Source of the DNA: Lepus europaeus
Lineage: Eukaryota; Chordata; Mammalia; Lagomorpha; Leporidae
Reading direction: 5' to 3'
DNA length: 64,000 nt
Assembly (NCBI RefSeq): GCF_033115175.1
Contig: NC_084838.1
Span: 40,713,468 to 40,777,467 of the forward strand
The translations under genes were made by a program, and so were the position numbers. Positions 12,016 to 23,390 of the stretch are shown piece after piece. The first letter of the stretch is position 1. The number at the start of each line of letters is the position of its first letter. The notes beneath the pieces were generated by a model. It saw nothing but the letters and a program-made list of their open reading frames with translations. It did no database searches and was not told the origin of the DNA.

Positions 12016-12379
12016 AAGAAAAATACTTTAATTGAATTGTTGGCAAAGCAATAGAAAGCAGCCAGAAGGGAAGTTAAGTCTAATTAAGAATCATAGTCAA
12101 AGTCAGGTGGCCTAGAGGGATTCAGAAGCTTTTGGATACCCTGTCATTTGGTCTACCCAAGGAGTGAGAGCTCCTTGAAGGATGAAGGCTGAGTCATTTC
12201 ACCTCTGGGGACCATCCCTCTGAGGGTAAACTGCACTAAATGTCATTGTTGGGAACCAAGACTTGTATCTGGCTTTTTGAGGAAACCTGCCATCTCTTCT
12301 TTCACACACCCTGCTAGTGTCCTGTATACTTGGCTGATAATCCCATGTCTGCATTTACTGAACAATAGAAGGATTTAAA

Positions 12380-12600
12380 ATATTGGCTCTGATATTAGAA
12401 ACCTGAACATGAGTCCTGATTCCACCACTTATTAATACAGTGACTTTAAGAAAGTTACTCATGCTTTTTGAGACTTGGTTTCTCCATCTGCAATACGGAA
12501 AATGATTGGGGTGTGCTCTAGATTGTCATTGAACAAATTAAATGAGATAATGCATAGTGGCTGCCATGTTGAAAGTGCTTAGTAGTTAACCATTAAAAAC
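12380..12600 (+). mobile_element. MIR element
   Basis: Diverged MIR in sense: tgattccaccacttattaat, gactttaagaaagttactc, ggtttctccatctgcaatac and caaattaaatgagataatgc, in the consensus order. Confidence 0.75.
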
Positions 12601-12740
12601 TCAGCATCTCCCTTCCAAGACCGTCCCTCTGACACTGACTTGTGTTGGTGAATGCTCCCACCTGCTTCCCAGTGCTCAGCCAGAGAACTAAGACTCATCT
12701 AGGGCTCTTCACTCTGTGTGAATACTATTTTCTGAAATAT

Positions 12741-13029
12741 ATATATATATATATATTTTTTTTTGACAGGCAGAGTGGACAGTGAGAGAGAGAGAGACAG
12801 AGAGAAAGGTCTTCCTTTTCTGTTGGTTTACCCCCCAAAGGCCCCTGTGGCCAGCACACTGCGCTGATCCAAAGGCAGGAGCCAGGTGCTTCCTCCCGGT
12901 CTCCCATGCAGGTGCAGGGCCCAAGCACTTGGGCCATCCTCCACTGCCTTCCCAGGCCACAGCAGAGAGCTGGACTGGGGTGCCGGCGCCACAGACGGAG
13001 GATTAGCCTAGTGAGCTGCAGTACCGGCC
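12741..13029 (-). mobile_element. Young-type CSINE with internal deletion and (TA)n at its tail side
   Basis: tgaaatat at 12733-12740 and 13030-13037 flanks it. The B-box region is deleted (ctggactgggg joins tgccggcgcc). Confidence 0.88.
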
Positions 13030-13066
13030 TGAAATATTTCTGAAATCCATCAATTTATTTTCTATT

Positions 13067-13408
13067 TTCTTTTTTTTTTTTTAAGATTTATGTATTTATT
13101 TGGAAGAGTTACACAGAGGGAGGAGAGGCAGAGAGAGAGAGAGAGAGAGAGAGAGGTTTTCCATCCGTTGATTTGTTCACCAATTGGCCGCAACAGCCGG
13201 AGCTGCGCAGATCTGAAGCCAGGAGCTACTTCCGGGTCTCCCACGTGGATGCAGGGGCCCAAGGACCTGGGCCATCTTCCATTGATTTCCCAGTGCCATA
13301 GCATAGAGCTAGATCAGAAGTGGAGCAGCTGGATCTCTAACCGGTGCCCATATGAGATGCCGGCACTACGGGCGGCGGCTTAACCCACTAAGCCACAGCG
13401 TCAGCCCC
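13067..13408 (-). mobile_element. Older CSINE
   Basis: Reversed tail with a (GA)n tract at 13130-13156, reversed head agcgtcagcccc. Confidence 0.88.
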
Positions 13409-13497
13409 TATCTTCTATTTTCTCTAGTGCTCATCATTTATCTCTTGAGTTATCATCATTTCCCTTAAATATTAACTTTTTCCTTAATACAAATTTT

Positions 13498-13530
13498 GGA
13501 GACAGCATTGTGGCACAGCAGGTTAAGCCA
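13498..13530 (+). mobile_element. CSINE head fragment
   Basis: gacagcattgtggcacagca plus ggttaagcca, cut off by the next element. Confidence 0.7.
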
Positions 13531-13770
13531 GATTTTTGTTTTGTTTTAAAAGATTGATTGATTTAAAGGTCAACAAGAGAGAGAGAGATTTTCCATCTAT
13601 TGGTTCACTCCCCACATGGCCACAATGGTCATCCCTGGGCCAGGGCAAAGCCAGGATCCAGGAGCTTTATCTGGGTTTCCCACATGCAGGGTCTCAAGCA
13701 AATGGTCCATCCTCTGCTGCTGTTCCCAGGCCGTTAGTAGGAAGCTTGATCAGAAGTGAAGCAGGGATGG

Positions 13771-14505
13771 GGCCAGTCCTGTGGCATAGCCTGCAGTGCC
13801 AGCATCCCACTTGGGTGCAGGTTCAAGTCCCGACTGCTCCACTTCTGATCCAGCTCTCTGCTATGGCCTGGGAAATCAGTAGAAGATGGCCCAAGTCCTT
13901 GGGCCCCTGCACCTTCATGGAAGACTCGGAAGAAGCTCCTGGCTCCTGGCTTCAGATCAGTGCAGCTTTGGCCTTTGTGGCCATCTGGGGAGTGAACCAG
14001 TGGATGAAAGATCTTTCTCTCTGTCCTTCTCCATCCCTCTCTCTTCCTCTCCCTCCCTCTCCCTATTCCTCTTTCTCTTTCTTTTTTTTCTTTTTCTTTT
14101 TTTTTTTTTTTTTTTGACAGGCAGAGTGGATAGTGAGAGAGAGAGAGACAGAGAGACAGGTCTTCCTTTTTGCCATTGGTTCACCCTCCAATGGCCGCTG
14201 CGGCCGGCGCATCTCACTGATCCGAAGCCAGGAGCCAGGTGCTTCTCCTGGTCTCCCACGCGGGTGCAGGGCCCAAGGACTTGGGTCATCCTCCACTGCC
14301 TTCCCGGGCCATAGCAGAGAGCTGGCCTGGAAGAGGGGCAACCGGGTTAGAATCCGGCGCCCCAACCGGGACACCGGTGTGCCGGCGCCGCAAGGCGGAG
14401 GATTAGCCTGTTAAGCCACGGCGCCAGCCGCCTCTTTCTCTTTCTCTTCCTCTCCATCTCTCTCTGTGTAAATCTTTCAAATAAATAAATACATCTTTTA
14501 AAAAA
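13771..14505 (+). mobile_element. Older CSINE split by a young - CSINE
   Basis: Pieces at 13771-14082 and 14446-14505. cctctttctctttct is duplicated (14068-14082 and 14431-14445). Confidence 0.87.
14083..14430 (-). mobile_element. Young CSINE, innermost of the nest
   Basis: Reversed tail after the T run, reversed head ccacggcgccagcc at 14430. Confidence 0.92.
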
Positions 14506-14527
14506 GAAGAAGAAGAAGAAGTGGAGC

Positions 14528-14905
14528 AGGGGCTGGTGCTGTGGTGCAGCAAGTTAGAGCCCTGGCCTGCAGTACCAGCATCCTATATGGGTGCTGGTTT
14601 GAGTCCTGGCTGCTCCACTTCTGATCTTGCTACCTGCAAATGGCCTGGGAAAGCAGCAGAGGATGGGCAAGTGCTTGGGCCCCTGCACCCACGTGGGAGA
14701 CCCAGAAGAAGTTCCTGGCTCCTGGCTTTGGATTGGCCCTGCTCTGGCTGTTGGGACTATTTGGGTATGGAAGACCTCTCTCTCTCTCTCTCTCTCTCTC
14801 TCCCCCCCCTCCCCCTCCCCCCCTCCCCCTCTCTCCCCCTCCCTTCCTCCCTCCCTCTGTAACTGTCTTTCAAATAAATAAAATAAATCTTAAAAAAAAA
14901 AAAAA
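14528..14905 (+). mobile_element. Older CSINE with polypyrimidine expansion
   Basis: Head gggctggtgctgtggtgcag. The (CT)n region grew into a C-rich tract at 14780-14858. Confidence 0.87.
14780..14858. repeat. Polypyrimidine tract (CT)n then C-rich
   Basis: About 80 bp of pure pyrimidines on the + strand with runs of eight and five C. Confidence 0.9.
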
Positions 14906-15164
14906 AAAATGGAGCAGCCAGGACTCTGACATGCTCACATAGGATGTCAGTGATGCAGGCTGAGACTTAGCCCAGTACGCCACAGCCCTGACCCCAGAGC
15001 AGACTATATCTCTAAGTCATTCAAAGCATGGCTCTAAAAGCTTAAGCACTGATCTAGAATGGAGAGTCCTATTGACTATGGATGCATGCCAAGCACCCTA
15101 AGCATTTCACCTGGAAAATAACTGAACTGTATGAAACTGTACAAAATTTTTTAAAAATCCACCA

Positions 15165-15390
15165 GGGGCTTATGCTGTGGTCTAGCAGGTTAAGCCTCCT
15201 TCTGCAGTTCCAGCATCCCATATGGATAAGGTATGAGTCCCGGATGCTCCACTTCCAATCCAGCTCTTTGCTAATGTGCCTGGGAAAGCAGCTGACAATG
15301 TGGGTGCACCCAGATGAAGCTCCTGGCTTCAGCTTGGCCCAGCCCCAGCCTTTGTGGCCATTTGGGGAGTAAACCAACAGATAGAAGGTA

Positions 15391-15430
<40 letters not shown>
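15165..15430 (+). mobile_element. Older CSINE, tail lost at a (CT)n junction
   Basis: Runs into (CT)n at 15390-15430 and is joined to the next copy. Confidence 0.82.
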
Positions 15431-15745
15431 AGCACTGTGGTGTAGCAGATAAAGCCAACATCCTATATGGGCACTGGTTCTAGTCCTGGCCGTTCCACTT
15501 CTTATCCAGCTCTCTGCTGTGGCCTGGGAAAACAGCAGAAGATGACCCAAGTGCTTGGGCCTCTGCACCCACATTGGAGACCCGGAAGAAGCTCCTGGCT
15601 CCTTGCTTCAGACCAGTCCAGCTCCAGCCATTGTGGCCATTTGGGGAATGAACCAACCAATCAGAGAGATGGAAGGTCTCTCTCTGCCTCTCCTTCTCTC
15701 TTTCTCTTTAACTCTGCCTTTCAAATAAATAAATAAATTTCTTTT
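15431..15745 (+). mobile_element. Older CSINE, joined at its head to the previous copy
   Basis: Begins agcactgtggtgtagcagat directly after (CT)n. The tail has aaataaataaataaat. Confidence 0.85.
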
Positions 15746-15990
15746 TAAAAAATTCACCAACCATTTTAAGCTTAAAGGTTCTATTTCATCTCCTAGACCT
15801 TAGTTGAGTTGTCCTCTTAGTATGAGTATTAAAATGCCCACTGCTCAGTTTGGGGTGAGCCACCTGACCAAGTTTCAACCCATCAGAGGAAGATTTGCAG
15901 ATAGTCAAACTAAGAAGCTCTTGGCTTCTGTGGGATCATCCCATGGAGAGTCCATGTGTTTCTAACATCTGTGTTCTCCCTGCCTTGCAG

Positions 15991-16184
15991 GCTCACGTGA
16001 TGGTTCTATGGGACTCTGGGAGGTGACAGATGATGTGTTGACCAAAAGTGATGCAAGGCACAACGTGTCACAGGTCCCTGTATATTCCCACATCACTCAC
16101 AAGGCCTTAAAGGACATCCCCAAGGAGGACACAAACCCTGACAACTGCAAGGTCCGGGCTCTGGCCTTCAATGACAAGAACAAG
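15991..16184 (+). CDS. DCAF12: DCAF12 coding exon (probably exon 5)
   Basis: 194 nt. The acceptor is tgccttgcag|gct and the donor is aacaag|gtatgg. It completes the blade SRDGSMGLWEV, then encodes the polar linker DDVLTKSDARHNVSQVPVY and ITHKALKDIPKEDTNPDNC, which is probably a loop between blades. It then opens the next blade with KVRALAFNDKNK. Together with the previous exon it makes 255 nt, exactly 85 codons, and ends in phase 0. The upstream intron of about 5.6 kb is almost wholly nested CSINEs. Confidence 0.95.
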
Positions 16185-16950
16185 GTATGGACTCCACAGG
16201 AACCCCTGAAGCCTAGTCTTCTCAGCTTATGTCCTGAGAGGTACACCTCCCTCCTTCCGCAGCTCAGTGCTTCCTCCACTGTCATAAACTCACAGACTAA
16301 TTCTTGAAGGCTGAGGGATGCTGTTGCAGAATTATAACTGAGGACCGGCCAGTCACCCCTGGGGTTGCTATCAGCAGTATTTGTCTGGGTGCCCATAGGT
16401 GGGTCAGCCTCCCAGTTCCCAGGGCTCCTCTGCTTTGACTGTCTGTCATTTGCATATGCCTTGCAGGCGCAGTGTTTGAAGCACAATTTTCATACTTTCC
16501 TCTGAAAACAATCACCTTTTCTCCTCTTTGGTTTTCATTTTCTGTTTATTCTTTACTGCCTCCTTTGTCTTCACACGGCTCCTAGGTCTTGCCTGATCAT
16601 TGAGTCAGATCTTGTGCCACAGAGGTTTTGAGTAGAGTGTTGAGATACAGAGCCTAAAGAGGAGAAAGGCTCCTTCAAAATCTGAAGCAGGCTGCAGTTC
16701 GAAGGGTGGTTCCCTTATCTTCCTGTCTTCCACTGTCCTATGACCTGGGGTGGATTTCCCTCTCCTAGATTAGACCCTGCACTTGCAGAAGCCCTCATAC
16801 TGCAGCTTAATAAAACTGCTTCATCTATGTGCTCTGTGCTAACTGTCCAGTGGGGTGCCTTGAGAATGACAGAATAGTAAGCGCTTTTGAACCACGTGGG
16901 TGCCTGTGTTAATGCTAGAGCCTGGACTTGCTTCTTGGGTTCTATCAAGA
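16185..16950 (+). other. DCAF12 intron after exon 5, non-repeat stretch
   Basis: About 770 bp following the exon 5 donor with no repeat, exon or motif I can support. Confidence 0.6.
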
Positions 16951-16954
16951 AGCA

Positions 16955-17255
16955 GCCTGGGATGATGCTGTGGTGGAGCAGGTTAAGCTGCTGTTTAACT
17001 TCCCCGCATCCCCTGTCAAGTCCCAGCTGCTCTGCTTCTAATCCAACACCTTATTCATATGCCCGGAACGTTGGCAGATGATGGCCCAAGTATTTGAGCT
17101 CATGTTACCTGGATTTGAGACCCAGATGAGTTCCTGGCTCTTGTCTTTGGCCTGGCCCAGCCCTGGCTGTTGAAGGCATTTGAAGAGTGAGCCAGCAGAA
17201 TAAAGATCTCTGTCTCTGTCTGTTTTTCTCTGTCTTTCAAATAATTTTTTTTAAA
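16955..17255 (+). mobile_element. Older CSINE
   Basis: Head gggatgatgctgtggtggag, tail ctgtctttcaaataat. Confidence 0.82.
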
Positions 17256-17429
17256 GTGGCTTTAATTTAGTATGCTATCCACCTGTATTCCACTGAGTGA
17301 AGTGGTAAGCTGGTAATTACAGGCACCCCTGCGAATCACCATGGGATTCCTTGACCTTCATTCTTCCCTGTTTCTTTCTTTTTATGTATATATGTAGTTT
17401 TTTTTAAATTAGTTTTAACAGTTTTTTTG

Positions 17430-17774
17430 TTTTTGTTTTTATTTTTTTGACAGGCAGAGTGGACAGTGAAAGAGAGAGACAGAGAGAAAGGTCTTCCTTT
17501 ACCGTTGGTTCACACTCCAATGGCCGCCGCGGCCAGCACGCTGCGGCCGGCGCACCGTGCTGATCCGAAGGCAGGAGCCAGGTGCTTCTCCTGGTCTCCC
17601 ATGGGGTGCAGGGCCCAAGGACTTGGGCCATCCTCCACTGCACTCCCTGGCCATAGCAGAGAGCTGGCCTGGAAGAGGGGCAACCGGGACAGAATCTGGC
17701 GCCCCGACCGGGACTAGAACCCGTGTGCCGGTGCTGCAGGCAGAGGATTAGCCTATTGAGCCGCGGTGCCGGCC
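17430..17774 (-). mobile_element. Young CSINE
   Basis: Flanked by agttttaacag and agttttaaaag. Reversed head gcggtgccggcc. Confidence 0.92.
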
Positions 17775-17814
17775 AGTTTTAAAAGTTTTATTGTGACTTG
17801 TGGATACATTTCTT

Positions 17815-18131
17815 TATTTTTATTTAAGATTTATTTCTTTATTTGAGAGGCAGAGTTAAAGGCAGAGAGAGGTAGAGACAGAGATCTTCCATACATTGGT
17901 TCACTCCCCAAATGGCCACAGCAGCTGGAACTAAGGTGATCTGAATCCAGAAGCCAGGAGCTTCTGGGTCTCCCATGTGGATGCAAGGACTTGGGCCATC
18001 TTCTACTGCTTTCCCAGGCCATAGCAGAGAGCTGAATTGGAAGAGGAGCAGCCAGGACACAAACTGACATCCATATGGGATGCTGGCACCATAAGTGGTG
18101 GCTTAACCTTCTTCGCCTCAGTGCTGGCCCC
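17815..18131 (-). mobile_element. Older CSINE
   Basis: Reversed tail ttaagatttatttctttatt, reversed head agtgctggcccc. Confidence 0.87.
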
Positions 18132-18151
18132 TTCCTCTGCTTGCTTGCTTG

Positions 18152-18460
18152 CTTTTTTTTTTTTTAAGATTTATTTATCTATTTGAAAGGCAGAGTTACA
18201 GAGAGCCATAGGCACAGAGAGAGAGAGAGGTCTTCTGCTGGTCCACTCCCCAGATGGCCGCAACAGCCAGAGCTGTGCCATTCCGAAGCCAGGAGCCAGG
18301 AGCTTCTTCCGGGTCTCCCACATGGGTGCAGGATCCAAGGATTTGGGCCATCTTCTGCCTTCCCAGGCCTTAGCAGAGAGCTGGATCGGAAATAGAACAA
18401 CTGAGTCTCAAACCAGCTCCCATATGGTATGCCTACAGTGCAGGTGGCGGCTTAACCCAC
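18152..18460 (-). mobile_element. Older CSINE lacking the last part of its head
   Basis: Stops at gcggcttaaccc, 65 bp before the exon 6 acceptor. Confidence 0.85.
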
Positions 18461-18525
18461 CTGCTTTCTAATGTGCTGTGGTTGCTATGTGTTGGAATAT
18501 AATTTGTTGTTCATTGCTGTTGTAG

Positions 18526-18591
18526 GAATTGGGAGCAGTATCTCTGGATGGCTACTTTCATCTCTGGAAGGCTGAAAATACACTATCTAAG
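18526..18591 (+). CDS. DCAF12: DCAF12 coding exon (probably exon 6)
   Basis: 66 nt, 22 codons, phase 0 at both ends. The acceptor is ttgttgtag|gaa and the donor is tctaag|gtatgg. It encodes ELGAVSLDGYFHLWKAENTL plus SK, the second half of a WD40 blade that ends in the LW pair. The length is a multiple of three, so skipping this exon would keep the frame but remove half a blade. Confidence 0.94.
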
Positions 18592-19449
18592 GTATGGTGA
18601 ACTTGACTCAGTGGTTTTACTTAAAACTTCACTGTATGGTTGAAATACTCTAATTCTCTCTGAGCCTTTTCATTCTTAGCTAAAACATACCAGTTCTCCA
18701 AAGATCTGAGCATCTTATTGCACTGGGCATGAGAGTTTGAGTCTCGTGTGCCTCTCTTGGAGAAAAGTCTATTAAAATCAGAGGGGGCAGTTTTCAGATT
18801 GCACTGGCTTCCTGAGAGACCCCTGTAATGAACTGTGCTCCTACCCTACTGCCAGGACTACTTGGCACGTGTAAGGGCAGGAAAACCTGGCATTAGGAAT
18901 CACTGGCATCTGGAGATCAATCAAAATAAGAAAATCATCTCTGAAATAATTGTGTAATGTCATGAGAAAATTAATTTCTTGTACTTAGAAGCTACTGCTG
19001 TGCAATTAAACCTACACTTGAGTCATTTGCATTCTTATTGTCCCAGAAGCCTTTGCTGCTCATTGTTTCTGTGATAAGTGTTGTCTCAGGAGGAAGCAAG
19101 ACACCAGGATTTACTGATTTCTTCTTGTCACAGCAGCCTTTGAGCTCTCTCACCTTCTGTGGTGCCTTGGCTATAGTGGGCACCCACTGAGAATTTGCTG
19201 ATTGACAACGATTTGGGGTTCAATCTGATTTCAGCTTCTCTGTGCCTAAGCCAGTGTCCTATGAGTATGCTTTATGATGTAGTATGCAGTTCTAGTTCAT
19301 TTTGGGAATTTCAGGGTAGCCAGAAGTCAGCCCTTTATCTGAAGAGCGCAGTGGCTCTTCCTGGCACAGAGAACAAAGTTGGACGTTAGCTTTAGTGCTA
19401 TGGGGTTATTCCTGGAAATAATTTGTAGGTGTGGGCCTTTCTCAATACT
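18592..19449 (+). other. DCAF12 intron after exon 6, non-repeat stretch
   Basis: About 860 bp with no repeat or exon I can identify. Confidence 0.6.
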
Positions 19450-19777
19450 TCTGATTTTTTTTTTTTTTTTTTTTTTTTGACAGGTAGAGTTATAGACAGT
19501 GAGAGAGAGAGACAGAGAGAAAGGTCTTCCTTCCATTAGTTCACTCCCCAAATGGCTGCTATGGCCAGCGCTGCGCCAATCTGAAGCCAGGAGCCAGGTG
19601 CTTTCTGTCTTCCTGGTCTCCCATGTGGGCTCAGGGGCCCAAGCATTTGGGCGATCCTCCACTGCCCTCCCAGAGAGCTGGACTGGAAGAGAAGCAACCG
19701 GGACTAGAACCCGGCACCCATATGGGATGCTGGCACCGCAGGTGGAGGATTAACCAAGTGAGCCACAGCGCCGGCCT
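19450..19777 (-). mobile_element. CSINE, intermediate type
   Basis: Flanked by atacttctgatttt and atacctctgatttt. Reversed head cagcgccggcc. Confidence 0.9.
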
Positions 19778-19828
19778 TCGATACCTCTGATTTTATAATT
19801 ATAGATTTACCTTTTTTCCTGCCTGGGT

Positions 19829-20160
19829 CTTATTTTTTTTTTAAGATTTATTAATTTATTTGAAAGACAGAATTACAGAGCGCTAGAGGCAGAAAGAGAT
19901 AGGTCTTCCATCCTCTTGTTCACGCTCCAGATGGCCGCAATGGCTGGAGCTGCACCAATTCAAAGCTAGGAGCCAGGAACTTCCTCCAGGTTTCCAACAT
20001 GGTGCAGGGGCCCAAGGATTTGGGCCCTCTTCTATTGTTTTCCCAGGCCACAGCTGAGAGCTAGATCAGAAGTGGAGCAGCCACGATTTGAACCAGCACC
20101 CATATGGGATGCTGGCACCACAGGCAGCAGCATTATCTGCTATGCCACAGCACCAGCCCC
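19829..20160 (-). mobile_element. Older CSINE
   Basis: Flanked by gtcttattttt and atcttattttt. Reversed head gcaccagcccc. Confidence 0.88.
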
Positions 20161-20382
20161 TGGATCTTATTTTTACAATCACCCTTTGTCTTGCATACCT
20201 AGGGTGAAGCAAGGTGTTACTTCCTTATTGTTAGGACTCTAGCTTTCTCTGACTTTATGTGGTTTATATACCAGGGAATCGCACAGAGGTGGGGATTCCA
20301 AGAATTCCTCTGTGGAATTCCAAGAACAACGTCCTTGCCTCACGCTCTCTAGTGATACCATGCATTGCTTCTCTGTTTTTAG

Positions 20383-20583
<201 letters not shown>

Positions 20584-20619
20584 TGACCTTCAGTTTCTGT
20601 GTTGGTTTCCAAACAAATA

Positions 20620-21578
20620 CAGTCATGCATCGTTTAATGATGGGAATACTTTCTGAGAAATGGGTCATTGTGCAAACGTCATAGAGTACTGACACAAGCC
20701 TAGACAGTATAGCCTACTATACAACTTGGCTGCATAGTATGTATAAGATTGAGTAAGTGAGAGGCTATGTGTGTGAGTGTATGTGTGACATTAATTCTGA
20801 CAATATTGTGAGATTAAATCTGACAGAGGAGAAAATGGTACAATCAAGAAATAAGACATAAGATACACGAGGCTGCTGCTGCCATCATGGCATACTGTTT
20901 TATAGTAACCTTTTAAAATAAGTAGGAATACACTTTGCAATAACAATAATGATGGGCATTTGGTACAGCAGTTAAGTCAGTGACTAGGATGCCTACATTC
21001 CATATAGGAGTACCTGGTTCAGGTTCTGGCTGCTCCATGTTTGATCCAGCTTCCTGATAATGCACACCCTGGGAGGCAGGTGATGGCTCAAATATGTTGG
21101 TCCCTCTCACCCACATGGGAGACTTGGATAAATTCTGGGCTCCTGCTCCTGGCTTCACAGCCCTGGCTATTGCAGGCATTTGGGGAGTAACCAGCTGGTT
21201 AAAGATCTCTCTCCATTTTCCTGTCTCTTTGCCTTTCAAATAAAAATAAAAGTAAATGATCATTAAAATAACAATAAAAGGATAGTGTCATAAAAATGAA
21301 GAGCACAGTGATGTGGTCGGTTGTTACCAGCTATCGTAGGCTGTTCATAATATGTGGCTGTACTACTTTACACAGCTGGCAGCATGGTAGGTTAGTTTAC
21401 ACCAACATCATCACAAACACATGAGTAGTAAATTGCACTACAACATTAGGATGCCTACAGTGGCTGATAGATCACCAAGTGACAAGGTGACAAGAATTTT
21501 TCTACTGCGTTACAACCTTTGGGACCACCATCCTATGTGCAGGAGTTATTGACTGGAGGCTTACAGCCCGTGACACTG
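20620..21578 (+). mobile_element. Tigger/pogo-like DNA transposon remnant split by a CSINE
   Basis: It starts CAGTCATGCATCGTTTAATG and ends with a related inverted end near gtgacactg. Inner sequence (gagaaatgggtcattgtgc, tatagcctactatac, gggaccaccatcctatgtgc) agrees with a non-autonomous Tigger-type family. The subfamily is uncertain. A + CSINE sits at 20940-21262. It lies in the intron after exon 7. Confidence 0.65.
20940..21262 (+). mobile_element. Older CSINE inside the Tigger-like element
   Basis: Body tggtacagcagttaagtcag, tail tttgcctttcaaataaaaat. Confidence 0.82.
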
Positions 21579-21923
21579 TGGTGATCTGCATGGAACATGT
21601 GGAAATACTTGGTGACACAAGAGGGGAGCATAAGTACACACATACTGCAGCAGTGTCAAACACTACAGACAAACAAACGTGTTGCCACAGAAGCCTTGGT
21701 GGAAACCATCAGGCAGGATATTAATGGCTTCCTGTTTTTCCAAAGAGCCTTGCTTTCTGTCTTGTGGTCATTGTTGCCAGGGCCCTGCCTCAACTATTAT
21801 TCTGTTTATGCCAAAGGATCGGCTGGTGGGGTACAGAGGGGTCCACAAATTGTATACTGTAAATATGTGCAGTGTATGGTATGACAATGATACTTCTCTG
21901 AAGCTGACAAAACACTGAGTTCT

Positions 21924-22275
21924 TTTTTTTTTTTTTTTTAATTTTTTTTTTTTTTTTGACAGGCAGAGTGGACAGTGAGAGAGAGAGACAGAGAGGAAGG
22001 TCTTCCTTTTTGCCGTTGGTTCACTCTCCAATGGCCGCTGCGGCCAGCGCATCTCACTGATCCAAAGCCAGGAGCCAGGTGCTTCTCCTGGTCTCCCATG
22101 CAGGTGCAGGGCCCAAGGACTTGGGCCATCCTCCACTGCCTTCCCGGGCCATAGCAGAGAGCTGGCCTGGAAGAGGGGCAACCGGGATAGAATCCGGCGC
22201 CCCAACCGGGACTAGAACCCGGTGTGCCGGCGCCGCAAGACGGAGGATTAGCCTGTTAAACCACGGCGCCAGCCC
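21924..22275 (-). mobile_element. Young CSINE with 15-bp target duplication
   Basis: aaaacactgagttct at 21909-21923 and 22276-22290. Confidence 0.94.
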
Positions 22276-22617
22276 AAAACACTGAGTTCTGACAACTAGA
22301 TGAATTAGGCTTCAGCCTCTAGCCTCTCCTGGCATATTCCCTGTAGAGCATCGTTGTTTGTTGAAGGGAAAAGAAGAGAATTTTTATTTTAAAAGGTAGA
22401 GTTACAGGGAGGCAAAGGGAGAGAGAAAGACAGAGGTCTTCCATCTGCTGGTTCACTCCCCAGATGGCTGCAATGGCTGGAGCTGCACTGATCTGAAGCC
22501 AGGAGCCAGGAGCTTCTTCTAGGTCTCCCATGTGGGTGCAAGGACCCAAGCACTTGGGCCATCCTCCACTTCTTTTCCCAGGCCATAGCAGAGAGCTGGA
22601 TCAGAAGTGGAGCAGTT

Positions 22618-22688
22618 AGAGTGAACCAGGGAATAGAAGACCTTTCTCTACCTCTCAAATAAATAAATAAAATCTTAAAAAAAAAAAA
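22618..22688 (+). mobile_element. CSINE 3'-tail fragment
   Basis: Only the last 70 bp: gagtgaaccagggaatagaa to poly(A). Confidence 0.75.
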
Positions 22689-23041
22689 AGGCCGGCGCCA
22701 CGGCTCAATAGGCTCATCCTCCACCTAGTGGCGCCGGCACACCGGATTCTAGTCCTGGTCGGGGCGCCGGATTCTGTCCTGGTTGCCCCTCTTCCAGGCC
22801 AGCTCTCTGCTGTGGCCAGGGAGTGCAGTGGAGGATAGCCCAAGTGCTTGGGCCCTGCACCCCATGGGAGACCAGGATAAGCACCTGGCTCCTGCCATCG
22901 GATCAGCGCGGTGCGCCGGCCGCAGCGCGCTGGCCGCAGCGGCCATTGGAGGGTGAACCAACGGCAGAGGAAGACCTTTCTCTCTGTCTCTCTCTCTTAC
23001 TGTCCACTCTGCTTGTCAAAAAAAAAAAAAAAAAAAAAAAG
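22689..23041 (+). mobile_element. Young CSINE in the A-tail of the preceding fragment
   Basis: Head ggccggcgccacggctcaat, full length. Confidence 0.92.
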
Positions 23042-23124
23042 GTGGAGCAGCTGGGACACAAACTGGCATCCATATGCCAGTGTTGCAGGCTGTAGCTTTA
23101 CTTGCTACACCACAACCCTACCCC

Positions 23125-23390
23125 CATCCACTGGTTCATCACTTCCCAAATGACGGTAACAGCCATATCTGTGCTACACTGAAGCCAGAAACCTAGAATT
23201 CCATCCAAGTCTCCTTCTTGGATAGCAGGAACTCAAATACATAGGCCATCATCTCTCTATTACCTTCTTGGGCACATTAGCAGGCAACTGGATCGGAAAT
23301 GGAAGAGCCAGGACTTGAACTAATGCTGTAGTATGGGATGTAGGTGTCCTGAGCAGTGGTTTAACCCACTATACCACAGAACATTTTGGT
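23125..23390 (-). mobile_element. Degenerate older CSINE, tail missing
   Basis: ccatccactggttcatcact to ttaacccactataccacaga. 23391-24078 is unannotated intron up to exon 8. Confidence 0.7.

Larger units (their letters stand above)
13534..14995 (-). mobile_element. Older CSINE split by two + CSINEs
   Basis: Tail and body at 13534-13766, head part at 14911-14995 (tggagcagccaggactctga to cagccctgacccc). gaagtgRagcag repeats at the joints. Confidence 0.82.
22380..23124 (-). mobile_element. Older CSINE split by two + CSINE pieces
   Basis: 22380-22617 and 23042-23124, joined at gtggagcag repeats. Confidence 0.8.
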
